Source of the DNA: a virus
Virus record (IMG/VR): IMGVR_UViG_3300047548_000652
Location: 92,382 to 156,381 of that record
Direction: 5' to 3' (one strand)
Length of the DNA: 64,000 bases
Made by a program: the position numbers and the translations under genes
The notes under the pieces: generated by a model
Databases searched by the model: none
What the model was told of the DNA's origin: nothing
What the model saw: the letters and a program-made list of their open reading frames with translations, nothing else
In this document: positions 50,077-58,756 of the stretch, one piece after another
How positions within the stretch are numbered: the stretch's first letter is position 1
How the letters are laid out: each line of letters opens with the position of its first letter

Positions 50077-50084
50077 TACTAATA

Positions 50085-51788
50085 TTAGAATTTACCAACA
50101 ATTTCTTCAAATGCAACACCAGTTCTAACAGCCACGAAGTTGAGCTGAATGTAGTTGATGCTACGAGCAGGCTTGATATAAATGTCACCGATAAACTCGT
50201 TACGATCAATAACTTCAGGAGTATTATTTGTTGTATCGCAAACAACCTTGAAATCGTAGATACCACGACGACCCTGTACGTCACGAAGGAATGGCTCAAC
50301 TAGTGCAACAAATTGTGCTCTGGTGAATTCATCGTTGAACTCAAAGAGTGAGTACTTGGCAGCACGGGCAATAGCTTTTTCAAGAACAATGAATAGACGA
50401 CGAACGTTGATACGATCAAACGCAGATGGTTTAGCCTGCATTGTCTTATCACCATAAAGGACAACACCTTCACCTGGGAACGAAACAACAGGATTGATGC
50501 CATTCTTATAAAGTTCGTCACGGTCTGTCTTGTCTGGATTCCAGGCAAGTTTTACAACATTCTTGATCTGACCACGGTTGAAACCAGCGGGTGAATACCA
50601 AGGATCACGGTCAAAGTCTGTACGAACACAAAGACCGGCAATATCAGCATTAAGAGGAACCCAACGATATACATTGTTATACTTATCAAACTGATACTTC
50701 CAACCAGAATCCATGACGGCATATGAGGTTGATCTCTGGATTGTGGCATTTCTGTATGCAACAGCATCTTCGGCTTCATCACCAATATTGTTTACAACAT
50801 CGGCTCTTTCGGGTGAGATAAAAGCAACACAATCTTTTCTATATTCAACAAGATTATCAATAACGTGTTGAACAACATTTGAAGATGCAGCACCAGTAAC
50901 AACAAGAGAAATATCAACTTCTTCAGAGTTTCTAAACTTATCATATGCTAGATTGATATTACCATCGGTTGGTGAAGCGTCAATGCCACCAGCAAGAGAT
51001 GCTGTATATGAGTTATTGTCCTGAATAAATGTTGTATTAGATGCTGCTGATCCCCAGTTCATATTTGCTGCGGGTTCATTTGGCTTATTGATAACATAAA
51101 CATAACGTGAACGATCATTAATAACATTTACATAATAATTGCTTGAACCATCATCATTCGTAGCATCAACAGCCTTAGAAACATAACCAAATTTTTCAAG
51201 AACAGTATTGGAACTACCTGTGAATTTTCCATCTTCATCAACAATGATAATATGCATTTCATCATTTGCTGATCTATTTGCAACACCATATGTTGATGTC
51301 CCTGGAACACCATTAAATTCTTCTGTATATTCCCAGGAAGAATACGCATTTGAGTTTGCAGATGCGAAAACAGATATCTTTAGAGAGTTTCCTAATGATC
51401 CGGGATATCTTGCGGCAAACTGACCGTAAGTATTGGATGCTGATAGATCAAGATATTCTATCTCATATTGATCTCTATTTTTGATTAGAATACCATTAGC
51501 ATTTGAGGTTGCATTTTTAGCAACAGAAGTATTAGCTGCACGGACAACCTTTAGGTTCTGTCCATAAGCCAAGAAGTTTGCAGCAGAGAAAAATGATGTA
51601 AATGTATCATTTGTGGGTTTGCCAAAAGTATTGACAAGTTCAACTTCATTGCTTAGTGTTACAATAGCGTCAACTGGACCCCAGACGAAATTTCCAACAA
51701 AAGCACCTTCTGTGGTGCCAACTGATGGAACAATCGTGGTTAGGTCATACTCTTTGACATAGACGCCTGGTGAAAGGTAAAAAGCCAT
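50085..51788 (-). CDS. 18: Tail sheath protein (T4 gp18)
   Basis: The 567-residue contractile sheath subunit begins MAFYLSPGVYVKEYDLTTIV and has GAFVGNFVWGPVDAIVTLSN. The conserved C-terminal core is SFPGEGVVLYGDKTMQAKPS, FDRINVRRLFIVLEKAIARA and YIKPARSINYIQLNFVAVRT. All are hallmarks of gp18. It is shorter than T4 gp18 (659), as in other marine relatives. Confidence 0.97.
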   Translation of the reverse strand: MAFYLSPGVYVKEYDLTTIVPSVGTTEGAFVGNFVWGPVDAIVTLSNEVELVNTFGKPTNDTFTSFFSAANFLAYGQNLKVVRAANTSVAKNATSNANGILIKNRDQYEIEYLDLSASNTYGQFAARYPGSLGNSLKISVFASANSNAYSSWEYTEEFNGVPGTSTYGVANRSANDEMHIIIVDEDGKFTGSSNTVLEKFGYVSKAVDATNDDGSSNYYVNVINDRSRYVYVINKPNEPAANMNWGSAASNTTFIQDNNSYTASLAGGIDASPTDGNINLAYDKFRNSEEVDISLVVTGAASSNVVQHVIDNLVEYRKDCVAFISPERADVVNNIGDEAEDAVAYRNATIQRSTSYAVMDSGWKYQFDKYNNVYRWVPLNADIAGLCVRTDFDRDPWYSPAGFNRGQIKNVVKLAWNPDKTDRDELYKNGINPVVSFPGEGVVLYGDKTMQAKPSAFDRINVRRLFIVLEKAIARAAKYSLFEFNDEFTRAQFVALVEPFLRDVQGRRGIYDFKVVCDTTNNTPEVIDRNEFIGDIYIKPARSINYIQLNFVAVRTGVAFEEIVGKF

Positions 51789-51840
51789 TTTTATACACTC
51801 CTTTGTGTAGGATTGGTTATAGTTATAATTCTTACCTTAC

Positions 51841-51848
51841 TATTTAGA
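51841..51848 (-). promoter_or_regulatory. Late-promoter-like box TCTAAATA before gene 18
   Basis: One mismatch to TATAAATA, 52 bases before the gene 18 ATG. The distance is greater than for the other late promoters, so the call is tentative. Confidence 0.4.
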
Positions 51849-51861
51849 ATTTTGGGTATTT

Positions 51862-53538
51862 TCAAAGTTTATGTTTATTGCTGAGAATATCAAATTCGAC
51901 CATATCGAATGGGTATCTACTTTTTCTATCGGTAACCCAAACATCACCATCAGCATCAATATTCCTATCAAAAGGATCATCAAGACCATTATCAATAAGA
52001 CCAAAGGGAATAATGTCCTGATCCATAACATTCAATTGTTCTTGTTGTAGAGATTGTCTTATGTCATTATTAATATTTTCTTTGAAGTATCTTTGAGCAG
52101 TCAACCATCCAAAATGGACTAAAGTCATGGCTAAATCATCCGTATTACCTTCTTCTGCCTTGAATGTTTTCTTATCGGCAGAGAAAGTTGTCAGTTCCAT
52201 GATTGTGTCAGCATCATTGATTATAAGCTTATCAGACTCAATAAGAGTTTTGAGATTCGCACAGCCAGTAATCTTTGTCTGGTGTGTGGTTTTTAGACCA
52301 TAGGCAATCTTTTTCTTGAATCCAGGTGAATGTTGCTGACCCTGCTTACCCTTCATTTCAATTTTGATTAGGTTTTCATAGGCAAGCTCATGATGCAAAA
52401 TATCAGCAACCTGTAGACCGATTGAATTGATTTCTACAAGAACAAAAGCTTCATTATATTTTTGAGCCGCCTGTAAGATTACGGTTGGAAACAAGAGAGG
52501 GGTAATGGCATTGTTTCTATACTTGGCTACTAATCTATAAGGAATAGATGTCACATCAATAATAGAGAATGCAGAATAATCCAGATTTTGACCTTCTGCC
52601 ACATCAACTGTCATACAATAAGTATGTCCAGGCTCGGGTTCTTTATGAACATCAAGACAGCCATCTGTATAAAGTGGATTATGCCAGACAAGAGATGATA
52701 GTTTTGCAGGATGGATTAGGGTGTTTGTTGAACCAATAAAGTCGCACTCAAACTCTTGACGAAATTGGTCGGCAGATGTGTTACGAATGGTCTGTTCTTT
52801 CCATGCTTCATCACGACCAGGAACCATAGACCAATGAATTTCAATAGGTTTATAATCTGACCTTTTCTCAACTGCATCGTTCCACATTCTATAAAATAGG
52901 TTCAACCCATTTGGTGTTGAAACGATGATGACCTTTGTTGTCTTACCAGAAGAAATGGTGGGATAGGTAGACATGAAGAACGCTTCGGCAATATTATTAG
53001 GCACGAACGCAAACTCGTCCAAGAATATGATGTTGAATGATCGACCACGAACAGAACTGCCTGATGTTGAATCTGCTATTGCTCTTGATCCATTGGAAAG
53101 CTCTATAGAACCCTTGTTCCATTCAACCACTCCTTGCTGTAAGAACTTGGGTAAGTATTCAAATGCAAGCTGCAATCTTCCCATGATTTCACGGGCTGTT
53201 GCCGACTTGTTGGCAAGAATAGCAACATTATAGTTTTCGTTGAAAAGAACAGAATGCAGCAAATATGCAACAGATGTTGTTGTTTTACCTACCTGTCGGG
53301 GAAGTTTACAAATAGAGAATCGTTCATCATGAAACGATTGAAGCATGTCCTTTTGAAAATCCCACATCTCAAAGGGCATAAGACCTTTATCAACGTTGAT
53401 GATTTTCATGTAGGTTGTGGCAAAATATACAGGATCGTTGGCACACTTAATAAACTCATCTATCTCTTTTTGGGTGAAAGTGTGCTTGTAATCGGACCTC
53501 GGTAAGTTTGGATTATTGTTATAGCCTTTAGATGCCAT
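51862..53538 (-). CDS. 17: Terminase large subunit (T4 gp17)
   Basis: The 558-residue DNA packaging motor has an ATPase and a nuclease. Walker A is SICKLPRQVGKTTTSVAYLL (about residue 75-94) and Walker B is FNIIFLDEFAFVPNNIAEAF. The C-terminal nuclease starts with MTVDVAEGQNLDYSAFSIID (Asp metal ligand), with further acidic residues in FVLVEINSIG and STFSADKK-type segments. Length is close to T4 gp17 (610). It cuts concatemeric DNA and fills the prohead through the gp20 portal. Confidence 0.97.
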   Translation of the reverse strand: MASKGYNNNPNLPRSDYKHTFTQKEIDEFIKCANDPVYFATTYMKIINVDKGLMPFEMWDFQKDMLQSFHDERFSICKLPRQVGKTTTSVAYLLHSVLFNENYNVAILANKSATAREIMGRLQLAFEYLPKFLQQGVVEWNKGSIELSNGSRAIADSTSGSSVRGRSFNIIFLDEFAFVPNNIAEAFFMSTYPTISSGKTTKVIIVSTPNGLNLFYRMWNDAVEKRSDYKPIEIHWSMVPGRDEAWKEQTIRNTSADQFRQEFECDFIGSTNTLIHPAKLSSLVWHNPLYTDGCLDVHKEPEPGHTYCMTVDVAEGQNLDYSAFSIIDVTSIPYRLVAKYRNNAITPLLFPTVILQAAQKYNEAFVLVEINSIGLQVADILHHELAYENLIKIEMKGKQGQQHSPGFKKKIAYGLKTTHQTKITGCANLKTLIESDKLIINDADTIMELTTFSADKKTFKAEEGNTDDLAMTLVHFGWLTAQRYFKENINNDIRQSLQQEQLNVMDQDIIPFGLIDNGLDDPFDRNIDADGDVWVTDRKSRYPFDMVEFDILSNKHKL

Positions 53539-53988
53539 TTACTTGTTTTTCTTTTTCACTTTTTCTATACTTAGATTTTGAGGTTTTGATTCTGGTTTTA
53601 GTGTCACTTCATTTTCATATGGATTATTAAATCTATTTTGCATTGTAGCGTGCCAATCGATGTCTGAGTGATGAACATCAGCACTTACGGTATGTGTGTG
53701 ATTTCCTGTGTTTATTACATCTGGGGACCAATGTGTGCCAAGATTTTTGGTATTTACCTGACGACCTTTAGATATTTTAAGAGTTCTATTGAGTCTAATG
53801 AAACCATCCTTATTTATTTTTGACTTTAAATCTCTCACAACACTCTTATGATAGTTTTCTGGAGAAGATGCGTCATAACCCATTTCTTTAGCCTCATCAG
53901 CATAAAATGGAAGTTCATCTCCTTTTATTTGTTTGTATGTTGGTATCTTAAGTTTTTCTTCTGTAATAAAATCTTTGAACGATTTCAT
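53539..53988 (-). CDS. Possible ADP-ribosyltransferase-like protein with capsid-targeting-like N-terminus
   Basis: This 149-residue protein starts MKSFKDFITEEKLKIP, close in form to the capsid-targeting start of T4 internal proteins (MKTYQEFIAEA-type). The remainder has an R-x-N-R strand (GFIRLNRTLKISKG), a LGTHWSPD turn and IDWHATMQNRFNNPYENEVT. The order Arg, then S/T-containing turn, then E-x-E resembles the R-S-E layout of ADP-ribosyltransferases such as Alt and Mod. No such activity is proven. It begins four bases inside the upstream small gene. Confidence 0.4.
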   Translation of the reverse strand: MKSFKDFITEEKLKIPTYKQIKGDELPFYADEAKEMGYDASSPENYHKSVVRDLKSKINKDGFIRLNRTLKISKGRQVNTKNLGTHWSPDVINTGNHTHTVSADVHHSDIDWHATMQNRFNNPYENEVTLKPESKPQNLSIEKVKKKNK

Positions 53989-54173
53989 TTGTTTTCTAAT
54001 CTCTCCCAGACCTTATCAAATACAGCATCCTCACCTTTGAGGAATGATAGATTGATGCTATGATTTTTAGTTATGGTTAGTAACTCTGTATAAAAAGATT
54101 CCCTTGATTCTTCAGGGATATGTTTTATGATCAAATAAAGTAGCTCGTGAAAAAGTGTTACTACACAAGACAT
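53985..54173 (-). CDS. Small hypothetical protein
   Basis: This 62-residue protein begins MSCVVTLFHELLYLIIKHIP and continues EESRESFYTELLTITKNHSI before a charged end. The hydrophobic first 17 residues could be a membrane or packing helix. It lies between gene 16 and the ART-like gene, overlapping the latter by four bases. No family is recognised. Confidence 0.5.
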   Translation of the reverse strand: MSCVVTLFHELLYLIIKHIPEESRESFYTELLTITKNHSINLSFLKGEDAVFDKVWERLENK

Positions 54174-54176
54174 TCT

Positions 54177-54605
54177 TTACTCCTTATTCTTTATCTGCTT
54201 TAGTAAATCACTTGTTGTTCCAACAAATACTGCCTTTTCAACTGTGATTGCCCCTTCATCAACCTTCTTTTTACCAGCATCGGTTAGCATATCTTTCTTT
54301 TTCTTTTGAAGGTCATACAACTGATTAGAAGTTTCGGCCACAGTTTTCATCATCTGGGCTAATACCTCATATGCTCTGGGATGCTCTGTATTACGAGCCA
54401 AAGCAATCATTTCGTCAATAACAACATCACCATTCTTTACGATGTTTCTGAGGGTATCACGAGTGAGATTGTAATCATCTTCAATATGATCGCCTGTTAT
54501 CTTTTCAGGCTTATGTAGAGGCATAATCTCCTGTTTTGTTTCAGGTTTTGATATCTCTACTGGAAGCCCAAGTAACTCACTCATTTTCTTGTCAAGGTCA
54601 TTCAT
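54177..54605 (-). CDS. 16: Terminase small subunit (T4 gp16)
   Basis: From the ATG at 54605 (142 residues, MNDLDKKMSELLGLPVEISK; GAGGA six bases upstream; ATG 54611 is too close to it). The helical core YNLTRDTLRNIVKNGDVVID, MIALARNTEHPRAYEVLAQM and MKTVAETSNQLYDLQKKKKD matches gp16 of T4-type phages (164 residues in T4). It regulates gp17 and selects DNA for packaging. It begins three bases after the end of gene 15. Confidence 0.9.
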   Translation of the reverse strand: MNDLDKKMSELLGLPVEISKPETKQEIMPLHKPEKITGDHIEDDYNLTRDTLRNIVKNGDVVIDEMIALARNTEHPRAYEVLAQMMKTVAETSNQLYDLQKKKKDMLTDAGKKKVDEGAITVEKAVFVGTTSDLLKQIKNKE

Positions 54606-54607
54606 AA

Positions 54608-55564
54608 TCATTCCTCAGTTTCAGGCCATTCTTTAATCTGCACATCATATCCAAAATCATCTCCAGGTTCGGCATCTATTGGATCAGGTTCAACTGTAAT
54701 CTGGGCAAGCTTGATGGGGGTTGCATCAAAACTAGCTATTTGATATACAGCATTTGTTGATACTGCACGGATAGTATTGTTTACTGTAAAGTTTCCTTGG
54801 ACAGCACCAAGAACAAGTTTATCAAGTTCTGGGCTATAATCATTCACGAGACCATATGCAGTTGCTGTGTCAAATCTGTCCCCTTGATAAACAGTATCGC
54901 TCATAATGAACTTTCCGTTGCCAGAACCAAGATTTATCTTGGTAATATAACCACGAACCAGATTTGGATCGTTGAAGATGTTTGCGATAGACTTGCGAAT
55001 AATCTTTGGTTTGGAAATAGGACCAAAGAAGTATCCCTTTACTGTAAAGGTCAAAGTCCAGTATACATATCTAACTGAATCATTATCACCTTCATACTGA
55101 ACGTTTTGCTGAACACTATTGAGTAGTATTGGAATATCCTTTAGAAATCCAAGTTCTGTTACAGGATTTATTGTGACTGTGTAATCAGGATTGAAATATG
55201 GAAGTATTTGTTCTACAATATGAGCACCATCATCTATGGTCTTGCTGTATACATTGACCTCAAACGAAATATCATAGGGCACACCCATATATTGTGAGGC
55301 AACTCTGGATGAAGAATCAGCAGCGGCAATCTTTAGTAGAGAAGATTGTTTTCTGCTTGGATCATATGAAATATTGGTTATCTCAAAAGACATTCTTGGT
55401 AGGATAGCCTGAACATCTCTATACAGGTCAGGGTCAGAGTTTAGACGAGTAACCATTTTGTCTTTTGGTGCATAGATAATAGGCACCTTGAACCTGGATA
55501 CTTCTACATTATTGTCTTTACTTTGATAACGAACAACGACAATATTATTGAAAATATTACCCAT
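54608..55564 (-). CDS. 15: Tail sheath completion protein (T4 gp15)
   Basis: This 318-residue protein forms the terminal ring of the tail. The pattern VEVSRFKVPIIYAPKDKMVT, RMSFEITNISYDPSRKQSSL and PYDISFEVNVYSKTIDDGAH, then EQILPYFNPDYTVTINPV fits gp15. A C-terminal beta extension (about 90 residues, GNGKFIMSDTVYQGDRFDTA) is longer than in T4 (272) and resembles a segment in gp14 (GNYFIGEQVYQG). A GIY-YIG gene interrupts the usual 14-15 order upstream. Confidence 0.9.
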   Translation of the reverse strand: MGNIFNNIVVVRYQSKDNNVEVSRFKVPIIYAPKDKMVTRLNSDPDLYRDVQAILPRMSFEITNISYDPSRKQSSLLKIAAADSSSRVASQYMGVPYDISFEVNVYSKTIDDGAHIVEQILPYFNPDYTVTINPVTELGFLKDIPILLNSVQQNVQYEGDNDSVRYVYWTLTFTVKGYFFGPISKPKIIRKSIANIFNDPNLVRGYITKINLGSGNGKFIMSDTVYQGDRFDTATAYGLVNDYSPELDKLVLGAVQGNFTVNNTIRAVSTNAVYQIASFDATPIKLAQITVEPDPIDAEPGDDFGYDVQIKEWPETEE

Positions 55565-55637
55565 TATAATGACATATTTTCTTAGAAGCTTATAATAGAA
55601 ATGTGTATTGCTTAGCGTGACACAGACTCCTTTACGA

Positions 55638-56282
55638 TTACTTCATATTTAGGTTAGATGGATGGTCCTTTGGTCTATTTTTGGCTATCTCACTAAGTTT
55701 CTTTTTAGTTTCTTGTGAAACTGGTTTGCGAACACGATTTTTCGCTTTTTCACTCATTTTAGTTTTAGATTCTTCTGTATGGGATTTTCCAAAAAAAGGA
55801 TTCTTTTCTCCCATATGAGATTTGGATATTTTATTACAAGTTTCTTCTGTTATTATTTGCTTGGCTCTTTTTTCTTTGATTCTTTTCTTTGATTCTTCTG
55901 TATGGAATTTTCCTTTTATCCAAGGTGTTTTGCCAAACATTGGATTGTTTTTTCCTAAGTTTCTTTCTTTCATGCTTAGGATTTTTGATTGACTTTGAGA
56001 CCAATGACCAAAATGTCTATTCGATAGGTTATAATATTTTTTACCAAGTTGATCATCAGGTATCAGCGAAAGCCATCTATATTCTTCTTCTAACATTACA
56101 TTTCTATCAATGTTTCTTTTTATTATTCTTCTTTTGAAATCATTTGGCCTTCTTCGATACGCTTCACGCATTCTTTTAGACGAACATACATAACCATCAT
56201 TTTCTGTTCCATAGTGACATCCTATATAATACATTTTACGCTTTTTATCGAACCAAATATAAATAAATCCCGACTTTTCCAT
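55638..56282 (-). CDS. GIY-YIG homing endonuclease with NUMOD3-like repeats
   Basis: From the ATG at 56282 (214 residues; GGAG six bases before). The GIY-YIG domain is complete: FIYIWFDKKRKMYYIGCHYG gives the two signature strands (IYI..., YYIG), then RMREAYRRRPNDF and the metal-binding Glu region NVMLEEEYRWLSL. From about residue 112 NUMOD3-type repeats occur (GKNNPMFGK, GEKNPFFGK, HTEESKKRIKEK). It lies between genes 15 and 14 and has its own TATAAATA late promoter. It presumably cuts intronless relatives near its insertion site. Confidence 0.9.
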   Translation of the reverse strand: MEKSGFIYIWFDKKRKMYYIGCHYGTENDGYVCSSKRMREAYRRRPNDFKRRIIKRNIDRNVMLEEEYRWLSLIPDDQLGKKYYNLSNRHFGHWSQSQSKILSMKERNLGKNNPMFGKTPWIKGKFHTEESKKRIKEKRAKQIITEETCNKISKSHMGEKNPFFGKSHTEESKTKMSEKAKNRVRKPVSQETKKKLSEIAKNRPKDHPSNLNMK

Positions 56283-56312
56283 CATACTCTCCTAATAAAA
56301 TAGACTATGATG

Positions 56313-56320
56313 TATTTATA
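56313..56320 (-). promoter_or_regulatory. Late promoter TATAAATA before the GIY-YIG gene
   Basis: Perfect late box 31 bases before the endonuclease ATG at 56282, in the gap after gene 14. Transcripts would also serve genes 15 and onwards. Confidence 0.8.
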
Positions 56321-56328
56321 AAATCGTG

Positions 56329-57201
56329 TCAGTTAGGCATTCCAAATGGGTTTTGTTCCATAACGGAAATAAGGGTATTTGCTTCTGTTTGAATCTGTTT
56401 GTTGTCAAACATGTCGTAATAGACATAATCACCCATAGTATCACTGGTAGAAACAGACCTTACAGTATTGGATGTATTTCCAACAAGATTTGCTGTTGTG
56501 GAGAAAGTTCCCTTGACATCCACCAGATATATCTTGCTGTTGGATGGGTCCCAGTTGGATACCTTGGCAGAAGCATTTGCTGTTGAATATGAAAGCCCTT
56601 GATAGACCTGCTCACCAATAAAGTAGTTTCCAGAGCCACCAAGTTGAAGTTCTATTGTATATGACACAGTATCCTCAACATCATCAATAACATCAACTCC
56701 TGTGTTAAACTTCTCATTAGAAGAACGATAGGTTTCACATCGTAGTTCGTATACATAAGGAACTTTATATCCTTTAGTGAAAAATAGTAGTTCTTCTTCG
56801 ACAAACTTAATTTCAAATATTTTGTTCATTACAGGAACAAATAATAGATCACCTTCCCGTGGTCTTATAGTTATGTTGGTTGGAATATTCTTATCAAACA
56901 TTCTTTTTGCCACGATAAAGTTTGAGTTTTCACGGACCTCAAGACCAAACTTAGAGAAGAAATCACCCCCCCCTTCATATCCATCAACATTGGCAATATA
57001 CATTTCAATGAGATATGCTTTTTCAAACTTGGATTGCATATTCTCACCAAAGATGACATCTGTGTCATCCCAATCTTCTCTGGGCATATAGTAGATATCG
57101 TGGCCATTCATACGAATAGATTCAACTAATAAATCCTCAAACAAAAATTGCTCTGAGGACTTTCTACCAGGAAATGGTCTAAAATAATGGTTAGTTGCCA
57201 A
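56329..57201 (-). CDS. 14: Neck protein (T4 gp14) with inferred TTG start
   Basis: This 290-residue neck protein joins head to tail. It contains LLVESIRMNGHDIYYMPRED, VIFGENMQSKFEKAYLIEMY and GGGDFFSKFGLEVRENS, matching gp14. Relatives usually begin near ATNHYFRPF; here the codon before A-T-N-H is TTG at 57201, with GAAGGA nine bases upstream, so TTG is taken as start. No in-frame ATG precedes it (an earlier TTG lies at 57243). The upstream 10 bases are shared with the end of a GIY-YIG gene. The C-terminal beta extension is longer than in T4. Confidence 0.88.
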   Translation of the reverse strand: MATNHYFRPFPGRKSSEQFLFEDLLVESIRMNGHDIYYMPREDWDDTDVIFGENMQSKFEKAYLIEMYIANVDGYEGGGDFFSKFGLEVRENSNFIVAKRMFDKNIPTNITIRPREGDLLFVPVMNKIFEIKFVEEELLFFTKGYKVPYVYELRCETYRSSNEKFNTGVDVIDDVEDTVSYTIELQLGGSGNYFIGEQVYQGLSYSTANASAKVSNWDPSNSKIYLVDVKGTFSTTANLVGNTSNTVRSVSTSDTMGDYVYYDMFDNKQIQTEANTLISVMEQNPFGMPN

Positions 57202-57586
57202 GATTTTTATTCCTTCTTCTTTCCCAATATAGTTTTCTCGCAATAGACATTTTTTGTTTGGTCTCTAAAGATGCTTTATGACCTTTGAGTTTTCCCTTTT
57301 GAGCCTTACTCATCTTTTGTTTAGATTCTTCTGTGTGCTTTTTTCCATATAAAGGATTATTACTGCCAGACACATCTTTATGATTTTTAGATATTTTTTT
57401 CCTAGATTCTATGCTTAGACCTTTTTTATTCTTTATAGATACATCAGGTCTTTCATTATATTGTTCTTTCATTATTTTTGATGAACATATATAGCCATCA
57501 TTAGTTGATCCTTTATGAGAACCAACATAAAGTTTATTTGTTTTATGGTCTGTCCAACAATATACAAATGCTTCTTTTTCAACCAT
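57191..57586 (-). CDS. GIY-YIG-related protein, apparently lacking the catalytic Glu region
   Basis: This 131-residue protein is related to the nuclease at 55638-56282: AFVYCWTDHKTNKLYVGSHK, NDGYICSSKIMKEQYNERPD. After NERPD it jumps straight into NUMOD3-type repeats (SIESRKKISKNH, NNPLYGKKHTEES), missing the roughly 50-residue stretch that holds the metal-binding Glu in the longer relative. It may therefore be inactive or a remnant. It lies exactly between genes 13 and 14, and its last codons overlap the start of gene 14. Confidence 0.8.
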   Translation of the reverse strand: MVEKEAFVYCWTDHKTNKLYVGSHKGSTNDGYICSSKIMKEQYNERPDVSIKNKKGLSIESRKKISKNHKDVSGSNNPLYGKKHTEESKQKMSKAQKGKLKGHKASLETKQKMSIARKLYWERRRNKNLGN

Positions 57587-57591
57587 ATATT

Positions 57592-58335
57592 TTATCCAAC
57601 ATAAAAACCCAAAGGCTCCTCATAAGTATTTCTAATGAGTTGTTCCAAATCTTGTATTTCTTGAACTGCCTCATCATATATCTGTTGACCATTCATCATT
57701 ATACCACCTGGAAGTTGCATACCCTGGAACTTCTTCATGTTGGTTCCCCACTGACGCTTCATGTAGGCAACACCAAGCCTTTTTAGCATTCGATCATTCC
57801 ATACATCAGGATAGGTACTTGGATCAAGAATAATATAACCTTCAATGATGATATATTCATTTACCTGAATATCATATGACCAATCCCAATCAATATAAAG
57901 CTTATTTGAATGTCTGGTGAACCGAATAGGTGTCTCTCCAGAGAACAACATGTCCAGTGTACGGATATGTTGTTGAGTTAGAACATAGTTAACATATGAT
58001 GTTGATGTAAAGTCATATAGTTCATGTAGACGAAGTTGGTATCTCAGGTCAAACATATTGACTGAGGCATTGGTCGATCCAACAGGGAAGATTCGAGTAA
58101 CACCTATGATATTATCGGTGATAGGAATGAACTTGTCGTCTTTATTTTGTTGGGTGATCTGGTGTTTTAGATACCAGCGTTCAACTCCATCAAAATGAAA
58201 GTCTTGGTAATATTGCAAAGCCATATCAACACAATCATCAACCTGATCATCATCAATGTTGATATCCAAGACTGGTGCCCCAAGTTGTCTTAAGCACCAA
58301 TCTTTATATTGTTCTCTTGTTGTTGGAATAGCCAC
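57592..58335 (-). CDS. 13: Neck protein (T4 gp13)
   Basis: The 247-residue head completion/neck protein begins TREQYKDWCLRQLGAPVLDI. It contains DDCVDMALQYYQDFHFDGVE, VTRIFPVG and YLIDWDWSYDIQVNEY-type strands, and LKRLGVAYMKRQWGTNMKKF, all characteristic of gp13. Length is below T4 gp13 (309). A TATAAATG late-type box stands 26 bases upstream. Confidence 0.93.
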   Translation of the reverse strand: MAIPTTREQYKDWCLRQLGAPVLDINIDDDQVDDCVDMALQYYQDFHFDGVERWYLKHQITQQNKDDKFIPITDNIIGVTRIFPVGSTNASVNMFDLRYQLRLHELYDFTSTSYVNYVLTQQHIRTLDMLFSGETPIRFTRHSNKLYIDWDWSYDIQVNEYIIIEGYIILDPSTYPDVWNDRMLKRLGVAYMKRQWGTNMKKFQGMQLPGGIMMNGQQIYDEAVQEIQDLEQLIRNTYEEPLGFYVG

Positions 58336-58360
58336 CCTTATTATCCCTTATAAAATGTTT

Positions 58361-58368
58361 CATTTATA
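58361..58368 (-). promoter_or_regulatory. Late-promoter variant TATAAATG for gene 13
   Basis: One mismatch at the last base to the T4 late box, 26 bases before the ATG at 58335, the same distance as the perfect boxes. Confidence 0.65.
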
Positions 58369-58372
58369 TTTA

Positions 58373-58756
58373 TTATCCTAATGCAATAGCAAGTGCAACC
58401 GCAGCAGCAAGAGCGGCATTTGCTGTATTATATGCTGTATTAGCCTGAGAAAAAGCAGGTGTGATATTAGCTGTTATAGTAAAAGAATCATTGAGAGCAT
58501 TGGCAGATAGTATAATATTTTCCCCACCACCAATGGATAGAATATCATCTTTTATATCTGCTACAAGAAATGTTCCACCGACATTGACAGTATTATAATA
58601 AAATCCAGCTCCAGATAGTTCAGTAATAGCACCATTTGCTGCTTTATAAAACAGTTTACCATCAGCATAGTTTATGGCTAACTCACCATTCGCCAAAGAC
58701 GATGGTGAACTTCCGGGAATAGCAGATTTTTTTAGTGCGATTACTGTATTAGCCAT
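58373..58756 (-). CDS. Small tail-fibre-type structural protein
   Basis: This 127-residue protein starts MANTVIALKKSAIPGSSPSS, then LANGELAINYADGKLFYKAA, a common N-terminal module of marine-phage fibre proteins also present in the gene at 59277-60710 (MANTVIQIKRS). It ends with a short Ala-Asn heptad run (FSQANTAYNTANAALAAAVA). A short fibre or fibre-attachment protein is inferred. It shares a base with the coiled-coil gene upstream. Confidence 0.65.
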   Translation of the reverse strand: MANTVIALKKSAIPGSSPSSLANGELAINYADGKLFYKAANGAITELSGAGFYYNTVNVGGTFLVADIKDDILSIGGGENIILSANALNDSFTITANITPAFSQANTAYNTANAALAAAVALAIALG

